Positions 18,046-25,832 of a stretch of DNA of 48,078 nucleotides are shown piece by piece. This DNA is from Gracilibacillus sp. YIM 98692 (GTDB taxonomy: Bacteria; Bacillota; Bacilli; Bacillales; Amphibacillaceae): the NCBI RefSeq assembly GCF_010993965.1, contig NZ_WIXM01000029.1, forward strand, positions 1-48,078, in the 5' to 3' direction. Numbering within the stretch: position 1 is the stretch's first letter; the number at the start of each line of letters is the position of its first letter. Below the pieces are notes generated by a model. It was not told the DNA's origin. It was given only the letters and a program-made list of their open reading frames with translations, and searched no databases. The position numbers and the translations under genes are program-made.

Positions 18046-18061
18046 TTTGCTTTCCTCTCCT

Positions 18062-18078
18062 TGTAAAAATTATTAACA
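18062..18078. promoter_or_regulatory. TnrA/GlnR-like box 2 (amtB leader)
   Basis: TGTAAAAATTATTAACA fits the TnrA/GlnR consensus TGTNANATTTTNTNACA at all outer positions, with two central mismatches. It lies between the inferred amtB start site and the ribosome site, a position suited to repression. Confidence 0.55.
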
Positions 18079-18093
18079 TCAACTGTTAATCAC

Positions 18094-18145
18094 AGTTTAA
18101 TCCGAATTTAGGCTATCCACAATTTTTATGTAAGGTTATCTTACA
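18094..18145 (-). promoter_or_regulatory. amtB promoter with upstream TnrA/GlnR-like box 1
   Basis: TGTAAGGTTATCTTACA (18129-18145) is a perfect TGTAAG/CTTACA palindrome that matches 11 of 13 defined positions of the TnrA/GlnR consensus. Downstream on the minus strand, TTGTGG (18117-18122) and TAAACT (18094-18099) are 17 bases apart. This puts the box centre about 50 bases before the inferred start site, the distance known for TnrA-activated promoters. Confidence 0.65.
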
Positions 18146-18300
18146 TGGTTTTTTAATTTAGTTAGTAATTGGTAATAGCTGTTAAAAAATTCGCTTGTTA
18201 TCCATAGATCGCAAGTGTGTGACCGCCTATATAGTTCTCTTACAGTGACTTCTATGTTAGTATTTTCTACAGCAAGGTTGTATATTCTTACCTTTTTATA

Positions 18301-18343
18301 GAAAAACCCCCCTATTAAGATAAGCACTCATCCTAATAGGGGG
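18301..18343 (-). terminator. Terminator of manP
   Basis: CCCCCTATTA (18308-18317) pairs with TAATAGGGGG (18334-18343); on the minus strand it is followed by GTTTTTC. Confidence 0.85.
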
Positions 18344-18368
18344 TTCACTGTTTCAAATAAGAACCTTG

Positions 18369-20318
18369 TTATTCAATTTTATCTAACAATTCATAGGCTT
18401 CTTCATCTGATTTTACATTTAATAATTTTTCTCGAAACTCATCATCCATTAATTTTCTTGATAACATTTGTAAGATTTTTAGATGGGCATCTCCTTCTGC
18501 ATGTTTCGGTACAGCGATCATGAAAATAAGTTTAGCTAATGAGCCATCTGCACTATGCCAATCCACTCCATTTTTGTGAATACCAAAAACAACTCTTGGT
18601 ACTTGGACAGCATCAGACTTTCCATGTGGAATCGCTACATTCATCCCAATTCCTGTAGAACTTTCTGCTTCTCTATTCAAAATTGCTTGGCGAAATTCAT
18701 CTTTAGATGTTAACACGTTTTCTTTATCTAACGTTTCAATCATTTCATCTATCACTTCATCTCTTGATTGACTCTCTAAGTTTGTGTTAATAAAAGCTCG
18801 ATCTGTTATGTCGGTTAACTTTTCCATTTTACTTACAGGCTCAGCAACCACCGAATCCTCTACTTTTGTATCTGTGGTTGCGTTAATTTCTTGATCTTCT
18901 TCTGTATCTACTTCCTGTACGTCTTTCTTTAAAAAGTTTACTACAATAGCTGTCACAACAGCACCAATAGCAATAGCTACAAAGAACATGAACACATTGT
19001 CCACTGCCCCTAACACACCAACTATCGGACCACCATGTGCCACTCTGTCCCCGACTCCGCTTAACATAGCAATAACAGAACCTGTCATGGAGCCAATCAT
19101 AATACTAGGGATAACACGCAACGGGTCTTGTGCTGCAAAAGGAATAGCACCTTCGGTAATCCCAAAGAATCCCATTGTTAAGGATGCTTTTCCTGCTTCT
19201 CGTTGTGATGGTTCAAATTTGTTTTGAAATAGCAATGTTGCCAATCCTAAACCAATTGGTGGTATAGCGATAGCTGCTGCTATTGGTCCCATGATTTCAT
19301 AATTCCCTTCTCCAATCATGGCAGCACCAAATAAGAATGCCACTTTATTAACCGGACCACCCATATCAAAGGCAATCATTGCACCTAATATTAAAGCGAG
19401 CAATATAGAGCTTGTCCCTTGCATGCCTTCTAACCATCCAGTTAATGATTCAAATATTTGTGCAACTGGCGCACCAATTAATAGAACAAATAATAAACTA
19501 ACGACTAATGATGATAACACAGGAATAATGATAATCGGCATGATAGGTTGCATCATTTTTGGCACCTTCACTCTTTTAATCCATAGCGCAACATACCCAG
19601 CTAAGAAACCTGCAATAATACCGCCTAAGAACCCTGCACTCGCTTCACTGCCATAAAAACTTCCATTTGCTGCAATAAAGCCGCCAATCATCCCTGGCGC
19701 TAACCCTGGCCGATCCGCTATACTATAAGCTATATAACCCGCTAATATTGGGACCATAAAGCTAAAAGCTGCTGCCCCTATTTGTTCAATCGTCTTCCAT
19801 ATAGAATCCTCTGGTATGGCTATTCCTTCTTCTCCTGGAACACCACCAATAGTTAAAGCTATAGCAATCAACAAACCACCAACAACGATGAATGGCACCA
19901 TAAAGGAAACCCCGTTCATTAAATGACGATAAATAGGGTTTTCCTTCGTTTTATCGGAAGAAGTTGGCATACTATCCTTATCGCCTTTCTTTCCTTCTCC
20001 CTGATGTACGGTAGCTTGATCACTTAAAGCTTTCTCGATGAGGTATTTTGGATTTCTTATCCCTTCCTGTACTCCTGCTGTTATTAATTTTTTACCGACA
20101 AATCGATCTTTGATAACAGTTTTATCTGCAGCAATAATGATCGCATCTGCTTCTTCAATTTCAGAAGAAGTCAACTCATTTTCCGCACCAATAGACCCTT
20201 GTGTTTCTACTTTTATCTCTATACCCATTTCCTCTGCTGCTTTTTCTAAATTTTCTGCAGCCATATAAGTATGCGCAATCCCGTTTGGACAGGATGTAAT
20301 CGCTAATATTTTAGTCAT
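18369..20318 (-). CDS. manP: PTS EIIBCA permease, mannose (fructose-family) type
   Basis: A membrane sugar transporter of the phosphotransferase system that phosphorylates its sugar during uptake. The 649 residues run EIIB (about 1-100, phosphocysteine C10 in ITSCPNGIAHTYMAAE), a linker, EIIC (about 125-465, membrane, with GITEGAIPFAAQDP) and EIIA (about 500-645, phospho-His565 in NVAIPHGKSD). Length, domain order and wording match B. subtilis ManP (650 aa) closely, and the next upstream gene encodes a ManR-like activator. The family also contains fructose and mannosylglycerate permeases, so the sugar is not certain. No manA isomerase gene follows. The ATG is preceded by AAGGGGTG. Its promoter has repeated CCGTAA boxes that may bind ManR. 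Confidence 0.87.
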   Translation of the reverse strand: MTKILAITSCPNGIAHTYMAAENLEKAAEEMGIEIKVETQGSIGAENELTSSEIEEADAIIIAADKTVIKDRFVGKKLITAGVQEGIRNPKYLIEKALSDQATVHQGEGKKGDKDSMPTSSDKTKENPIYRHLMNGVSFMVPFIVVGGLLIAIALTIGGVPGEEGIAIPEDSIWKTIEQIGAAAFSFMVPILAGYIAYSIADRPGLAPGMIGGFIAANGSFYGSEASAGFLGGIIAGFLAGYVALWIKRVKVPKMMQPIMPIIIIPVLSSLVVSLLFVLLIGAPVAQIFESLTGWLEGMQGTSSILLALILGAMIAFDMGGPVNKVAFLFGAAMIGEGNYEIMGPIAAAIAIPPIGLGLATLLFQNKFEPSQREAGKASLTMGFFGITEGAIPFAAQDPLRVIPSIMIGSMTGSVIAMLSGVGDRVAHGGPIVGVLGAVDNVFMFFVAIAIGAVVTAIVVNFLKKDVQEVDTEEDQEINATTDTKVEDSVVAEPVSKMEKLTDITDRAFINTNLESQSRDEVIDEMIETLDKENVLTSKDEFRQAILNREAESSTGIGMNVAIPHGKSDAVQVPRVVFGIHKNGVDWHSADGSLAKLIFMIAVPKHAEGDAHLKILQMLSRKLMDDEFREKLLNVKSDEEAYELLDKIE

Positions 20319-20350
20319 GTTGTCACCCCTTCTTCTGTTTATCTAGAGTC

Positions 20351-20437
20351 ATTATACATGCAAGCTATCTCGGAAAAATGACAAAATGTTACCGCAAGTT
20401 ACGGAAAGACTTGATTTTTTATGAAAAACTCTTACGG
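20351..20437 (-). promoter_or_regulatory. manP promoter and candidate ManR operator
   Basis: An extended -10 (TGTATAAT on the minus strand; TATAAT at 20351-20356) has no good -35. Upstream, the six-mer CCGTAA/CGGTAA occurs at 20389-20394, 20399-20404 and 20432-20437, spaced 10 and 33 bases, so all on one helix face. A weak core promoter plus phased repeats fits activator control. One more copy (20-50 bases before manR is not reached; it is at 22550-22555, about 73 bases before manR) may serve autoregulation. Confidence 0.5.
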
Positions 20438-20504
20438 CTAATTTGTCAGATTTTCCTACAATGCATTCATTAATAAAAATTGCGTCTTTTGATAGATTGC
20501 GTAA

Positions 20505-20540
20505 AAAAAATCCATCGATACCTATTTTCGATGGATTTTT
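20505..20540 (-). terminator. Terminator of manR
   Basis: AAAAAATCCATCG pairs with CGATGGATTTTTT; it reaches the manR stop codon and separates manR from manP. Confidence 0.85.
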
Positions 20541-22477
20541 TATAATAATTCAATTATCTTTTCTTTATCTTTTTCCATCACAATACTTTCAACTTCCGTT
20601 GGATTCCCGGCTAACTTAGAAATTCGATGGAATAATTTCCTCCGGTCATTAGATAATTCATGTTTTAAAGCTAAAAAGAAGATCAAACTCACTTGTTCTG
20701 TTCCCCACTGCATCGGTTCAGGTAATGTGACCACTACTATCTTGGATTCCTTTACTAGATCTGGATTACCGTGAGGAATAGCAATTCTTCCGCCTATTGC
20801 TGTGGCAGACCTTCTTTCTCTTATCAATGCTTCATGACCATAATTTTCTTTTACTATTCCCTGGCGAGCCAAGTGATTAGAGAGTTGTTCAATTAACTTG
20901 AAACGATGATCTGTTTTCATATGAACATAAATATATTCCTCACTCAAATACTTTGCAAGAACAGAATGCGCATTGCCATGTCCTTTTTCTTTTTGCACTA
21001 AATAATTTTCAAGCTTTCGTTGATCTTCCTCTGTAAATAAAGGCGATACGATTATTTGAGGGACCATTTTTTGCTCCAAATCAACGGTAGTGACAACAAG
21101 ATCTACGTGATGGTCCTTTAAAAAAGTGCCCAAATCATTTTGGGATAAAGATGCTTTTACCGATAACTCTTGAAAAGAAGCAGTCAATTTAGAGCGGAGT
21201 ATTTCCGAAACACCTATTCCCATATGACAAACTACTGCCACTTGAAGCTCTTGCTTTTCTTTACCTTGAAGCCTTTCAACTGCCGCTTGATAATGTAAAG
21301 TTAAAAAGGCAACCTCATCTTCCGGGATATCATACGGCAATATCGATTTCATATCGTCTAGAACCGAAATCAACAAGTCAAACATATTAGGATACATTTT
21401 TTTGATATCTTGCAGCAGCGGGTTTTTCACTTGCAAATGATACTTTAACCTATTTAACACAGAATATATATGTGTTTTCAAACCATCCTTTAATTCCTCA
21501 TCTTGATTTAACGGCATTAGTGACATAATGCTTAATCGTTTGGTTAGCTGATCAGTGATCTGACTGGCTTGTCGTTCCGTCTCCACATCAAACGGATAAC
21601 CTTCGCTTAATTGCTCACTAAACTTTGCTCCTAATAATTGAATCGTCAAAAATATAAGTTCATCTTCAGGTAAAGAGACAACAAATCTTTCACTTAGTTT
21701 CTGGCTCATTTCATGGATCCATTGATATTCCACTTTTTCTTGAATATATGACTTGTGTGATGACTCTACGCGAATAAATTGTTCCTTCTTTGTACGATGG
21801 AACATTAATAGAACATATGCTTTCAATTGACCAATACTTTGATCTGTTATAAAAATTTTATGCTTCTTTAATAATTGATCGACTTGCTGATTTACTAATG
21901 ATCTTTCATGAGAAGGCATTTTGGTAAGTATGAACGGTACAGTCCCTTGTTTTTGTTCAGATATTTCGTCTAATGTTGCTAATGCAAGGCGCTTACTTTT
22001 TTCATCCCCTTTTATATAAATGCCGACCCTTTGTTTCGATTGTATTTGTAAATTTTTTGACGAAAACCAAGTCTCTAAGCTTTGTAAAGCTTGTCTTATT
22101 ACTTGCACCGAAGTGTAAAATTGACTAGCCAATGCTTTTAATGTAGCAGGTTCTAATCGGATTAATAAATGATATACCATTTCCATTAATTCTTTATTAC
22201 TCAGATGCTTTTCACCATGTTTTTCAAGGCTGGCATTATAGATTTCATCTAATAAAAGTTGTTTATCTTCATGTATTATATCAAGATAAACGCCTACACC
22301 AGGTTTTCTCATCAACGTTCCTGATACCTTTTTAGTTAAGTATTGTTCGATCATTCGTAAGTCATTGCGAATCGTTTTTTCAGAACATTCAAATTCTTGG
22401 GCAAGAGACTCAACTAATAAGGGGTTCGATTCATGTAATAAAAGCCTTTTCAACACTTTTTGTTGTCTAGGACGCAT
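20540..22477 (-). CDS. manR: PRD-containing PTS-controlled transcriptional activator, ManR-like
   Basis: A 645-residue BglG/MtlR-type activator. Order of domains: two HTH regions (about 1-65 and 95-155), PRD1 (about 195-290), PRD2 (about 305-405, His336 and His395), EIIB-like (about 410-495, Cys417 in VVCHMGIGVSE) and EIIA-like (about 505-645, His569 in IAIPHGNPD). Length and the placing of these residues fit B. subtilis ManR (648 aa), which is switched by phosphorylation from HPr and from its transporter. In PRD1 the position that usually carries a second His reads LTIQLLG (Gln), which may weaken HPr-dependent control. The ATG has AAAGGAGT upstream. It lies directly upstream of manP, its likely target. 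Confidence 0.87.
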   Translation of the reverse strand: MRPRQQKVLKRLLLHESNPLLVESLAQEFECSEKTIRNDLRMIEQYLTKKVSGTLMRKPGVGVYLDIIHEDKQLLLDEIYNASLEKHGEKHLSNKELMEMVYHLLIRLEPATLKALASQFYTSVQVIRQALQSLETWFSSKNLQIQSKQRVGIYIKGDEKSKRLALATLDEISEQKQGTVPFILTKMPSHERSLVNQQVDQLLKKHKIFITDQSIGQLKAYVLLMFHRTKKEQFIRVESSHKSYIQEKVEYQWIHEMSQKLSERFVVSLPEDELIFLTIQLLGAKFSEQLSEGYPFDVETERQASQITDQLTKRLSIMSLMPLNQDEELKDGLKTHIYSVLNRLKYHLQVKNPLLQDIKKMYPNMFDLLISVLDDMKSILPYDIPEDEVAFLTLHYQAAVERLQGKEKQELQVAVVCHMGIGVSEILRSKLTASFQELSVKASLSQNDLGTFLKDHHVDLVVTTVDLEQKMVPQIIVSPLFTEEDQRKLENYLVQKEKGHGNAHSVLAKYLSEEYIYVHMKTDHRFKLIEQLSNHLARQGIVKENYGHEALIRERRSATAIGGRIAIPHGNPDLVKESKIVVVTLPEPMQWGTEQVSLIFFLALKHELSNDRRKLFHRISKLAGNPTEVESIVMEKDKEKIIELL

Positions 22478-22560
22478 GTTTTACTCCTTTCTAACTACTG
22501 ACCATATTCACTATACAATATTTGACGAAAAAACTCGAAAATTATAATTTTACGGACAAT

Positions 22561-22593
22561 AAAAATCCCCTATCTCTATATAAGAGATAGGGG
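22561..22593 (-). terminator. Terminator of the 51-aa membrane protein gene
   Basis: CCCCTATCTCT (22567-22577) pairs with AGAGATAGGGG (22583-22593); the minus-strand tail is ATTTTTATT. It lies eight bases past the stop at 22601. Confidence 0.85.
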
Positions 22594-22600
22594 AAATGTT

Positions 22601-22756
22601 TTATAACAACCGACCAAAAACATAATTAATTAAAAACCACAATATACCAAAAAAGATAATTAAGTAAGTAATATATTTGATGGCTGCTACGCCAACTTTG
22701 CTAGTGTCTGTTTTTTTCTCTCTTTTTTCTACTTCAATATCTTTATTGTCTCCCAT
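22601..22756 (-). CDS. Small single-pass membrane protein, 51 aa, unknown
   Basis: A short gene read by eye. The ATG at 22756 has GAAGGGAG ten bases upstream and the stop is followed by a strong terminator. The first 20 residues are very charged (MGDNKDIEVEKREKKTDTSK); residues 21-48 are one hydrophobic helix (IKYITYLIIFFGILWFLINY) ending FGRLL. The N-terminus should face the cytoplasm. Tiny tail-anchored-like proteins of this layout are common in Bacillaceae, but I do not recognise the family. It has its own transcription unit, judging by the terminators on both sides. Confidence 0.65.
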   Translation of the reverse strand: MGDNKDIEVEKREKKTDTSKVGVAAIKYITYLIIFFGILWFLINYVFGRLL

Positions 22757-22847
22757 AAGAACATAACTCCCTTCATTAGGATGTTATAGTTCCATTCCCT
22801 TTTAGAAATTATTAAAAACATGTTTATTCAGCTCTTTCTACTTTATT

Positions 22848-22878
22848 AAAAAAACACTTGCCTCATAAGAAGCAAGTG
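22848..22878 (-). terminator. Terminator of the CDGSH gene
   Basis: CACTTGC (22855-22861) pairs with GCAAGTG (22872-22878), with a minus-strand TTTTTTT tail directly after. Confidence 0.85.
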
Positions 22879-22883
22879 CTTTT

Positions 22884-23093
22884 TTATTTTGCTCTGATTT
22901 GATCTTCAAAGCCAATTTCCTTATGTGACCCATCACAAAACGGCTTGTTCTTGGATGCACCACAACGACATAAAGAGAACGCTTTTTTAGTTTCGAAAGC
23001 ATTGCCCTCGGCATCAACTAGCTCAACATCTCCTGTAACCAGAACGGAGCCATTGTCTCTCACTTTTAATTGTACTTTCTTCTCTTCACTCAT
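22884..23093 (-). CDS. CDGSH iron-sulfur domain protein
   Basis: A 69-residue protein with a single CDGSH domain, a small redox-active [2Fe-2S] fold like mitoNEET. The ligand set is complete: CRCGASKNKPFCDGSHK gives the C-x-C, the third Cys and the His of the three-Cys one-His cluster. The rest is a short beta-rich N-terminal part (VQLKVRDNGSVLVTGDVEL). It is soluble and cytoplasmic. The ATG has GGGGG ten bases upstream. It is divergent from the AhpD-like gene (111 bases between starts). Proposed roles for the bacterial family are electron transfer or cluster delivery; its partner here is not evident. Confidence 0.9.
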   Translation of the reverse strand: MSEEKKVQLKVRDNGSVLVTGDVELVDAEGNAFETKKAFSLCRCGASKNKPFCDGSHKEIGFEDQIRAK

Positions 23094-23204
23094 CTTTTAT
23101 TACCCCCTACTGCGATTTTACTGATTTTCGTTATTTCTGTCTATACCATCACTGCATAAATATTGTTTAATCACCCCATATTATAATGAAAGGTGGGAAT
23201 AGAA

Positions 23205-23579
23205 ATGGAGAACTTTGAGAATGAACATGTTAATTATTTTGATCAAGCAATTTCTGACTACAAACGCGGAACTACTAGGATGCAAGAGCACTTGCCAGAT
23301 ATGACAAAAGGTTTCTTTGATTTTACAGAAGAAGCTTTTAAAGAAGGAACTATTGATCAAAAGCATAAACAGTTAATGGCCTTGTCTATCAGCATCTATG
23401 CCCAGGATGAATACTGTATTATTTATCATACAAAAGGTGCTGTCGAACATGGTGTTAGCGAAAAAGAGATTATGGAGACATTAGCGATTAGTGCAGCATT
23501 AGGTGGTGGAGCCGCTTTTGCACAAGCGGTTACTTTAGCAATGGACACATACAATCACTATAACCAAACCTTACATTAA
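23205..23579 (+). CDS. Carboxymuconolactone decarboxylase / AhpD-like protein
   Basis: A 124-residue all-helical protein of the CMD/AhpD superfamily, used as peroxidase partners or decarboxylases. The active-site block YAQDEYCIIYHTKGAVEHGV has the E-x-C-x3-H arrangement with a single Cys rather than the CxxC of true AhpD, so a disulfide-relay role is less likely; a general antioxidant or unknown role fits better. The C-terminal helix ISAALGGGAAFAQAVTLAMD is typical. The start is the ATG at 23205 with AAAGGTGG eight bases upstream; an in-frame GTG at 23193 lies inside that ribosome site. A bidirectional terminator separates it from metA. Confidence 0.87.
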   Translation: MENFENEHVNYFDQAISDYKRGTTRMQEHLPDMTKGFFDFTEEAFKEGTIDQKHKQLMALSISIYAQDEYCIIYHTKGAVEHGVSEKEIMETLAISAALGGGAAFAQAVTLAMDTYNHYNQTLH

Positions 23580-23586
23580 CACATAG

Positions 23587-23624
23587 AAAAAATCAGTAAA
23601 GCTTACTTGCTTTACTGATTTTTT
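23587..23624. terminator. Bidirectional terminator between the AhpD-like gene and metA
   Basis: AAAAATCAGTAAAGC pairs with GCTTTACTGATTTTT, with A and T runs on both sides; it serves both convergent genes. Confidence 0.88.
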
Positions 23625-24528
23625 ACAGTTTATATGGTGTTTCTTGATATACATAATAATTAAGCCAGTTGGATATTAACATGTTCGAATGGGAACGCCA
23701 TCTTAATCTAGGCGTTTGGCTTGGGTCATTGTTCGGGAAATAGTTAGCGGGTATCTTTGGATTTAACCCTGCTGCCACATCACGATCAAATTCTTTTTGC
23801 AAAGTATATGCGTCATACTCAGGGTGCCCTGTTACAAATATTTGCTTACCATCAGTAGATGCAATCATATAAACTCCAGCTTCTTCTGACTCACTTAACA
23901 CTTTTAAACTGGGCTCTTTTTCAATATCTGTTTTTCGAATATCTGCATTTCGAGAATGCGGCACATAAAATTCTTCATCAAAGCCACTTAATAGCTTTTC
24001 TTGAGGATCTGTAAGATAATGTGTGAATATACCGGACAGCTTGTCTTCCATAATATATTTATCAATACCATAATGATAATACAGTCCAGCCATTGCTCCC
24101 CAACAAATATGAAGAGTAGAAGTGACATTCGTCTTACTCCATTCCATTATTTGCGACAATTCGTCCCAATAAGTGACATCTTCATATGGTAATTTCTCAA
24201 TTGGAGCACCGGTTATAATTAACCCATCATACTTATTCTCCTTTACATCTTCAATCGATTTATAAAATTGTTGCAAATGTTCAGGAGATGTATTTTTAGA
24301 TGTATGTGAACTTGTATGCAAAAGACTTACATCTATTTGTAGTGGACTATTTCCCAACAAACGCAATAAATGGGTTTCTGTTAATTGTTTTAAAGGCATC
24401 AAATTTAAGATTAATATTTTTAAAGGACGTATATCTTGCGTAAATGCCCTACTCTCATCCATGACAAATATATTCTCTTCTTGTAATTTACTTTTAGCAG
24501 GTAATAAATCTGGCACTTTGATAGGCAT
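23623..24528 (-). CDS. metA: Homoserine O-acetyltransferase
   Basis: MetA acylates L-homoserine, the entry to methionine synthesis. The 301-residue sequence carries the catalytic Cys142 (ICWGAMAG), His235 and Glu237 (VTGHPEYDA). Residue 111 is Glu (GAPIEKL), the residue that in the MetA family marks acetyl-CoA rather than succinyl-CoA use, so acetylation is predicted. The ATG has AAAGGAG upstream. A promoter with TATAAT (24596-24601, minus strand) lies about 70 bases before the start, and no riboswitch is seen in that short leader. A SAM-I riboswitch does occur further upstream, ahead of ypjP, so a long ypjP-metA transcript might be methionine-controlled. Confidence 0.95.
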   Translation of the reverse strand: MPIKVPDLLPAKSKLQEENIFVMDESRAFTQDIRPLKILILNLMPLKQLTETHLLRLLGNSPLQIDVSLLHTSSHTSKNTSPEHLQQFYKSIEDVKENKYDGLIITGAPIEKLPYEDVTYWDELSQIMEWSKTNVTSTLHICWGAMAGLYYHYGIDKYIMEDKLSGIFTHYLTDPQEKLLSGFDEEFYVPHSRNADIRKTDIEKEPSLKVLSESEEAGVYMIASTDGKQIFVTGHPEYDAYTLQKEFDRDVAAGLNPKIPANYFPNNDPSQTPRLRWRSHSNMLISNWLNYYVYQETPYKL

Positions 24529-24690
24529 TTCACGTTTCTCCTTTATTCAAAATATGACTAATATCGATCACTTTTATTTTTGCACGACAACTTTCATTAT
24601 ACCTATTTTTCTAAATAAAATAAAGCAAATTGTTCCTATTTTCAGATATTTTAAGTTAAATGTCCAAGCTTCAAGACGCTTTAAATGGGA

Positions 24691-24725
24691 AAAAGATGCC
24701 TTGACTTTGTAAAGGCACCTTTTCC
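24691..24725. terminator. Terminator between ypjP and metA
   Basis: AAAAAGATGCCTT pairs with AAGGCACCTTTTT around a nine-base loop, T-tailed both ways. It would stop most ypjP transcripts before metA. Confidence 0.75.
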
Positions 24726-24728
24726 ACT

Positions 24729-25328
24729 TCAGGTCATCCATTTCGGTGGTGTATTTTTCCCCCAATATATCTCAGCAATTTGATTATGCTGCTCATAATT
24801 ATCTACTTTCGAATGGTAATGAAATTGAAAATAATATCCTTCATTTGGCCGTTTTAACCGATTGACATGGAATCTTGCAACATCACTTTTGGTTTCTGCA
24901 TGATGTAAATTAAAGATCCGCTCTCCGTAACCAGGTGATGGTTCCTCTGCAATCATTAAGAATTGGCTGTCCTTTTCCCCTATTTCTTCATAATAGTGAT
25001 CTAATACAGATTCAATATTAGGTAAAACGACATCTTCTAACTCTTCGTTCATTTTTGATGCAATACGCTCGCCTAGCTTTTCGATTACTTGTTGCTTCGC
25101 CCGCTCATTTAATGATTGCAAATAAAGATGATTCGTTGTCTGGTCAACCGACAAGGGTGCTTCTATTTGAGCTGTTGCTTGTGAAACTGGTGTATCTTCA
25201 TTATTAGGAGCTACTTCCCCTTTATCTACCTTCTCTAGATCTGCATCAAGGTAGATAGGCGGAACATACAGCCCTAAAGTCAAAATCGCAATCAACACAA
25301 CCGTTATTTTTTTCATCCACCATTTCAT
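24729..25328 (-). CDS. ypjP: YpjP-like exported protein
   Basis: A 199-residue protein with an N-terminal signal or anchor (KKITVVLIAILTLGLYVPP, about 6-24), an acidic linker to about residue 60, and a domain with GYYFQFHYHSKVDNY and the C-terminal GKNTPPKWM. Length, the opening MKWWMKK and the closing motif agree with my memory of B. subtilis YpjP (203 aa), a protein of unknown function. The ATG has GAGGGAG upstream. It has its own promoter (TAGACA, 16 bases, TAAAAT on the minus strand, 25362-25389), but 145 bases further upstream a complete SAM-I riboswitch also points at it. Confidence 0.78.
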   Translation of the reverse strand: MKWWMKKITVVLIAILTLGLYVPPIYLDADLEKVDKGEVAPNNEDTPVSQATAQIEAPLSVDQTTNHLYLQSLNERAKQQVIEKLGERIASKMNEELEDVVLPNIESVLDHYYEEIGEKDSQFLMIAEEPSPGYGERIFNLHHAETKSDVARFHVNRLKRPNEGYYFQFHYHSKVDNYEQHNQIAEIYWGKNTPPKWMT

Positions 25329-25361
25329 ATAGACCGAACTCCCTCAACATTTCTTACTAAA

Positions 25362-25389
25362 ATTTTATCATGTTTATTGTATTTGTCTA
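25362..25389 (-). promoter_or_regulatory. ypjP promoter
   Basis: Minus-strand TAGACA (25384-25389) and TAAAAT (25362-25367) are 16 bases apart, 34 bases before the ypjP start and downstream of the riboswitch terminator. Confidence 0.5.
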
Positions 25390-25472
25390 TATCTTTGAAA
25401 GGATTTACACGATTTTTACTTAAGTTTGTGAAAAGGCTTATACCGGATATTTCTCCTTAAAATGGAGAAAAT

Positions 25473-25680
25473 TAAAAAGATCCTTCTCCATTTAATTGAG
25501 AAGGATCCGTTGTTTATGAAAGTGAATAAACGTGGAAACTTAAGAATATAAAAACTTAAGCACTCGGATCTTCTCATCTTCGGATACGTTATATACCCTC
25601 TGAAATTGGCACCGGGCATTTCGACAATGCTGGTTGCCGAGGCCTCTCAGGGTCAGTCCCTCCGCCTCTCTAGATAAGAA
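25473..25680 (-). ncRNA. SAM-I riboswitch (S-box) with transcription terminator
   Basis: On the minus strand the aptamer begins CTTATCTAGAGAGG (from 25678), then GGAGGGACTG, CTCGGCAACC and CGGTGCCAATTTCAG, and closes with GATGAG (25573-25578), which pairs with CTTATC as P1. All are standard S-box blocks. The expression platform is visible: the P1 3' strand GAGAAGATCC can pair with GGATCCTTCTC (antiterminator), while GGATCCTTCTC otherwise pairs with GAGAAGGATC (25479-25508), followed by TTTTT (terminator). Bound S-adenosylmethionine should therefore stop transcription. Its own promoter is at 25711-25739. The next gene is ypjP and then metA. Confidence 0.93.
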
Positions 25681-25710
25681 AACCTTACTATATTCAATTG
25701 ATTTGATGCA

Positions 25711-25739
25711 ATAGTATCATAACATGAGCCATTAGACAA
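25711..25739 (-). promoter_or_regulatory. Promoter of the SAM riboswitch transcript
   Basis: Minus-strand TTGTCT (25734-25739), a 17-base spacer and TACTAT (25711-25716) lie 33 bases before the aptamer. Confidence 0.6.
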
Positions 25740-25832
25740 GTTATTTTTTGAATTTTCCGATAATTGTATAGAATAATGGCAATGTTGGTAAGATAATAAT
25801 AGTATTTTTTGTAGGAATATGGAGGAAAAATA

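Noticed and set aside
18136-18327. 63-aa minus-strand frame upstream of amtB
   Set aside because: It overlaps the manP terminator and the TnrA-type box and has no ribosome site.
24529-24728. SAM riboswitch or T-box directly in the metA leader
   Set aside because: The leader after the likely promoter is only about 60 bases and lacks the S-box and T-box blocks.
25416-25619. 67-aa reading frame on the minus strand
   Set aside because: It lies wholly within the SAM-I riboswitch aptamer and terminator and has no ribosome site.
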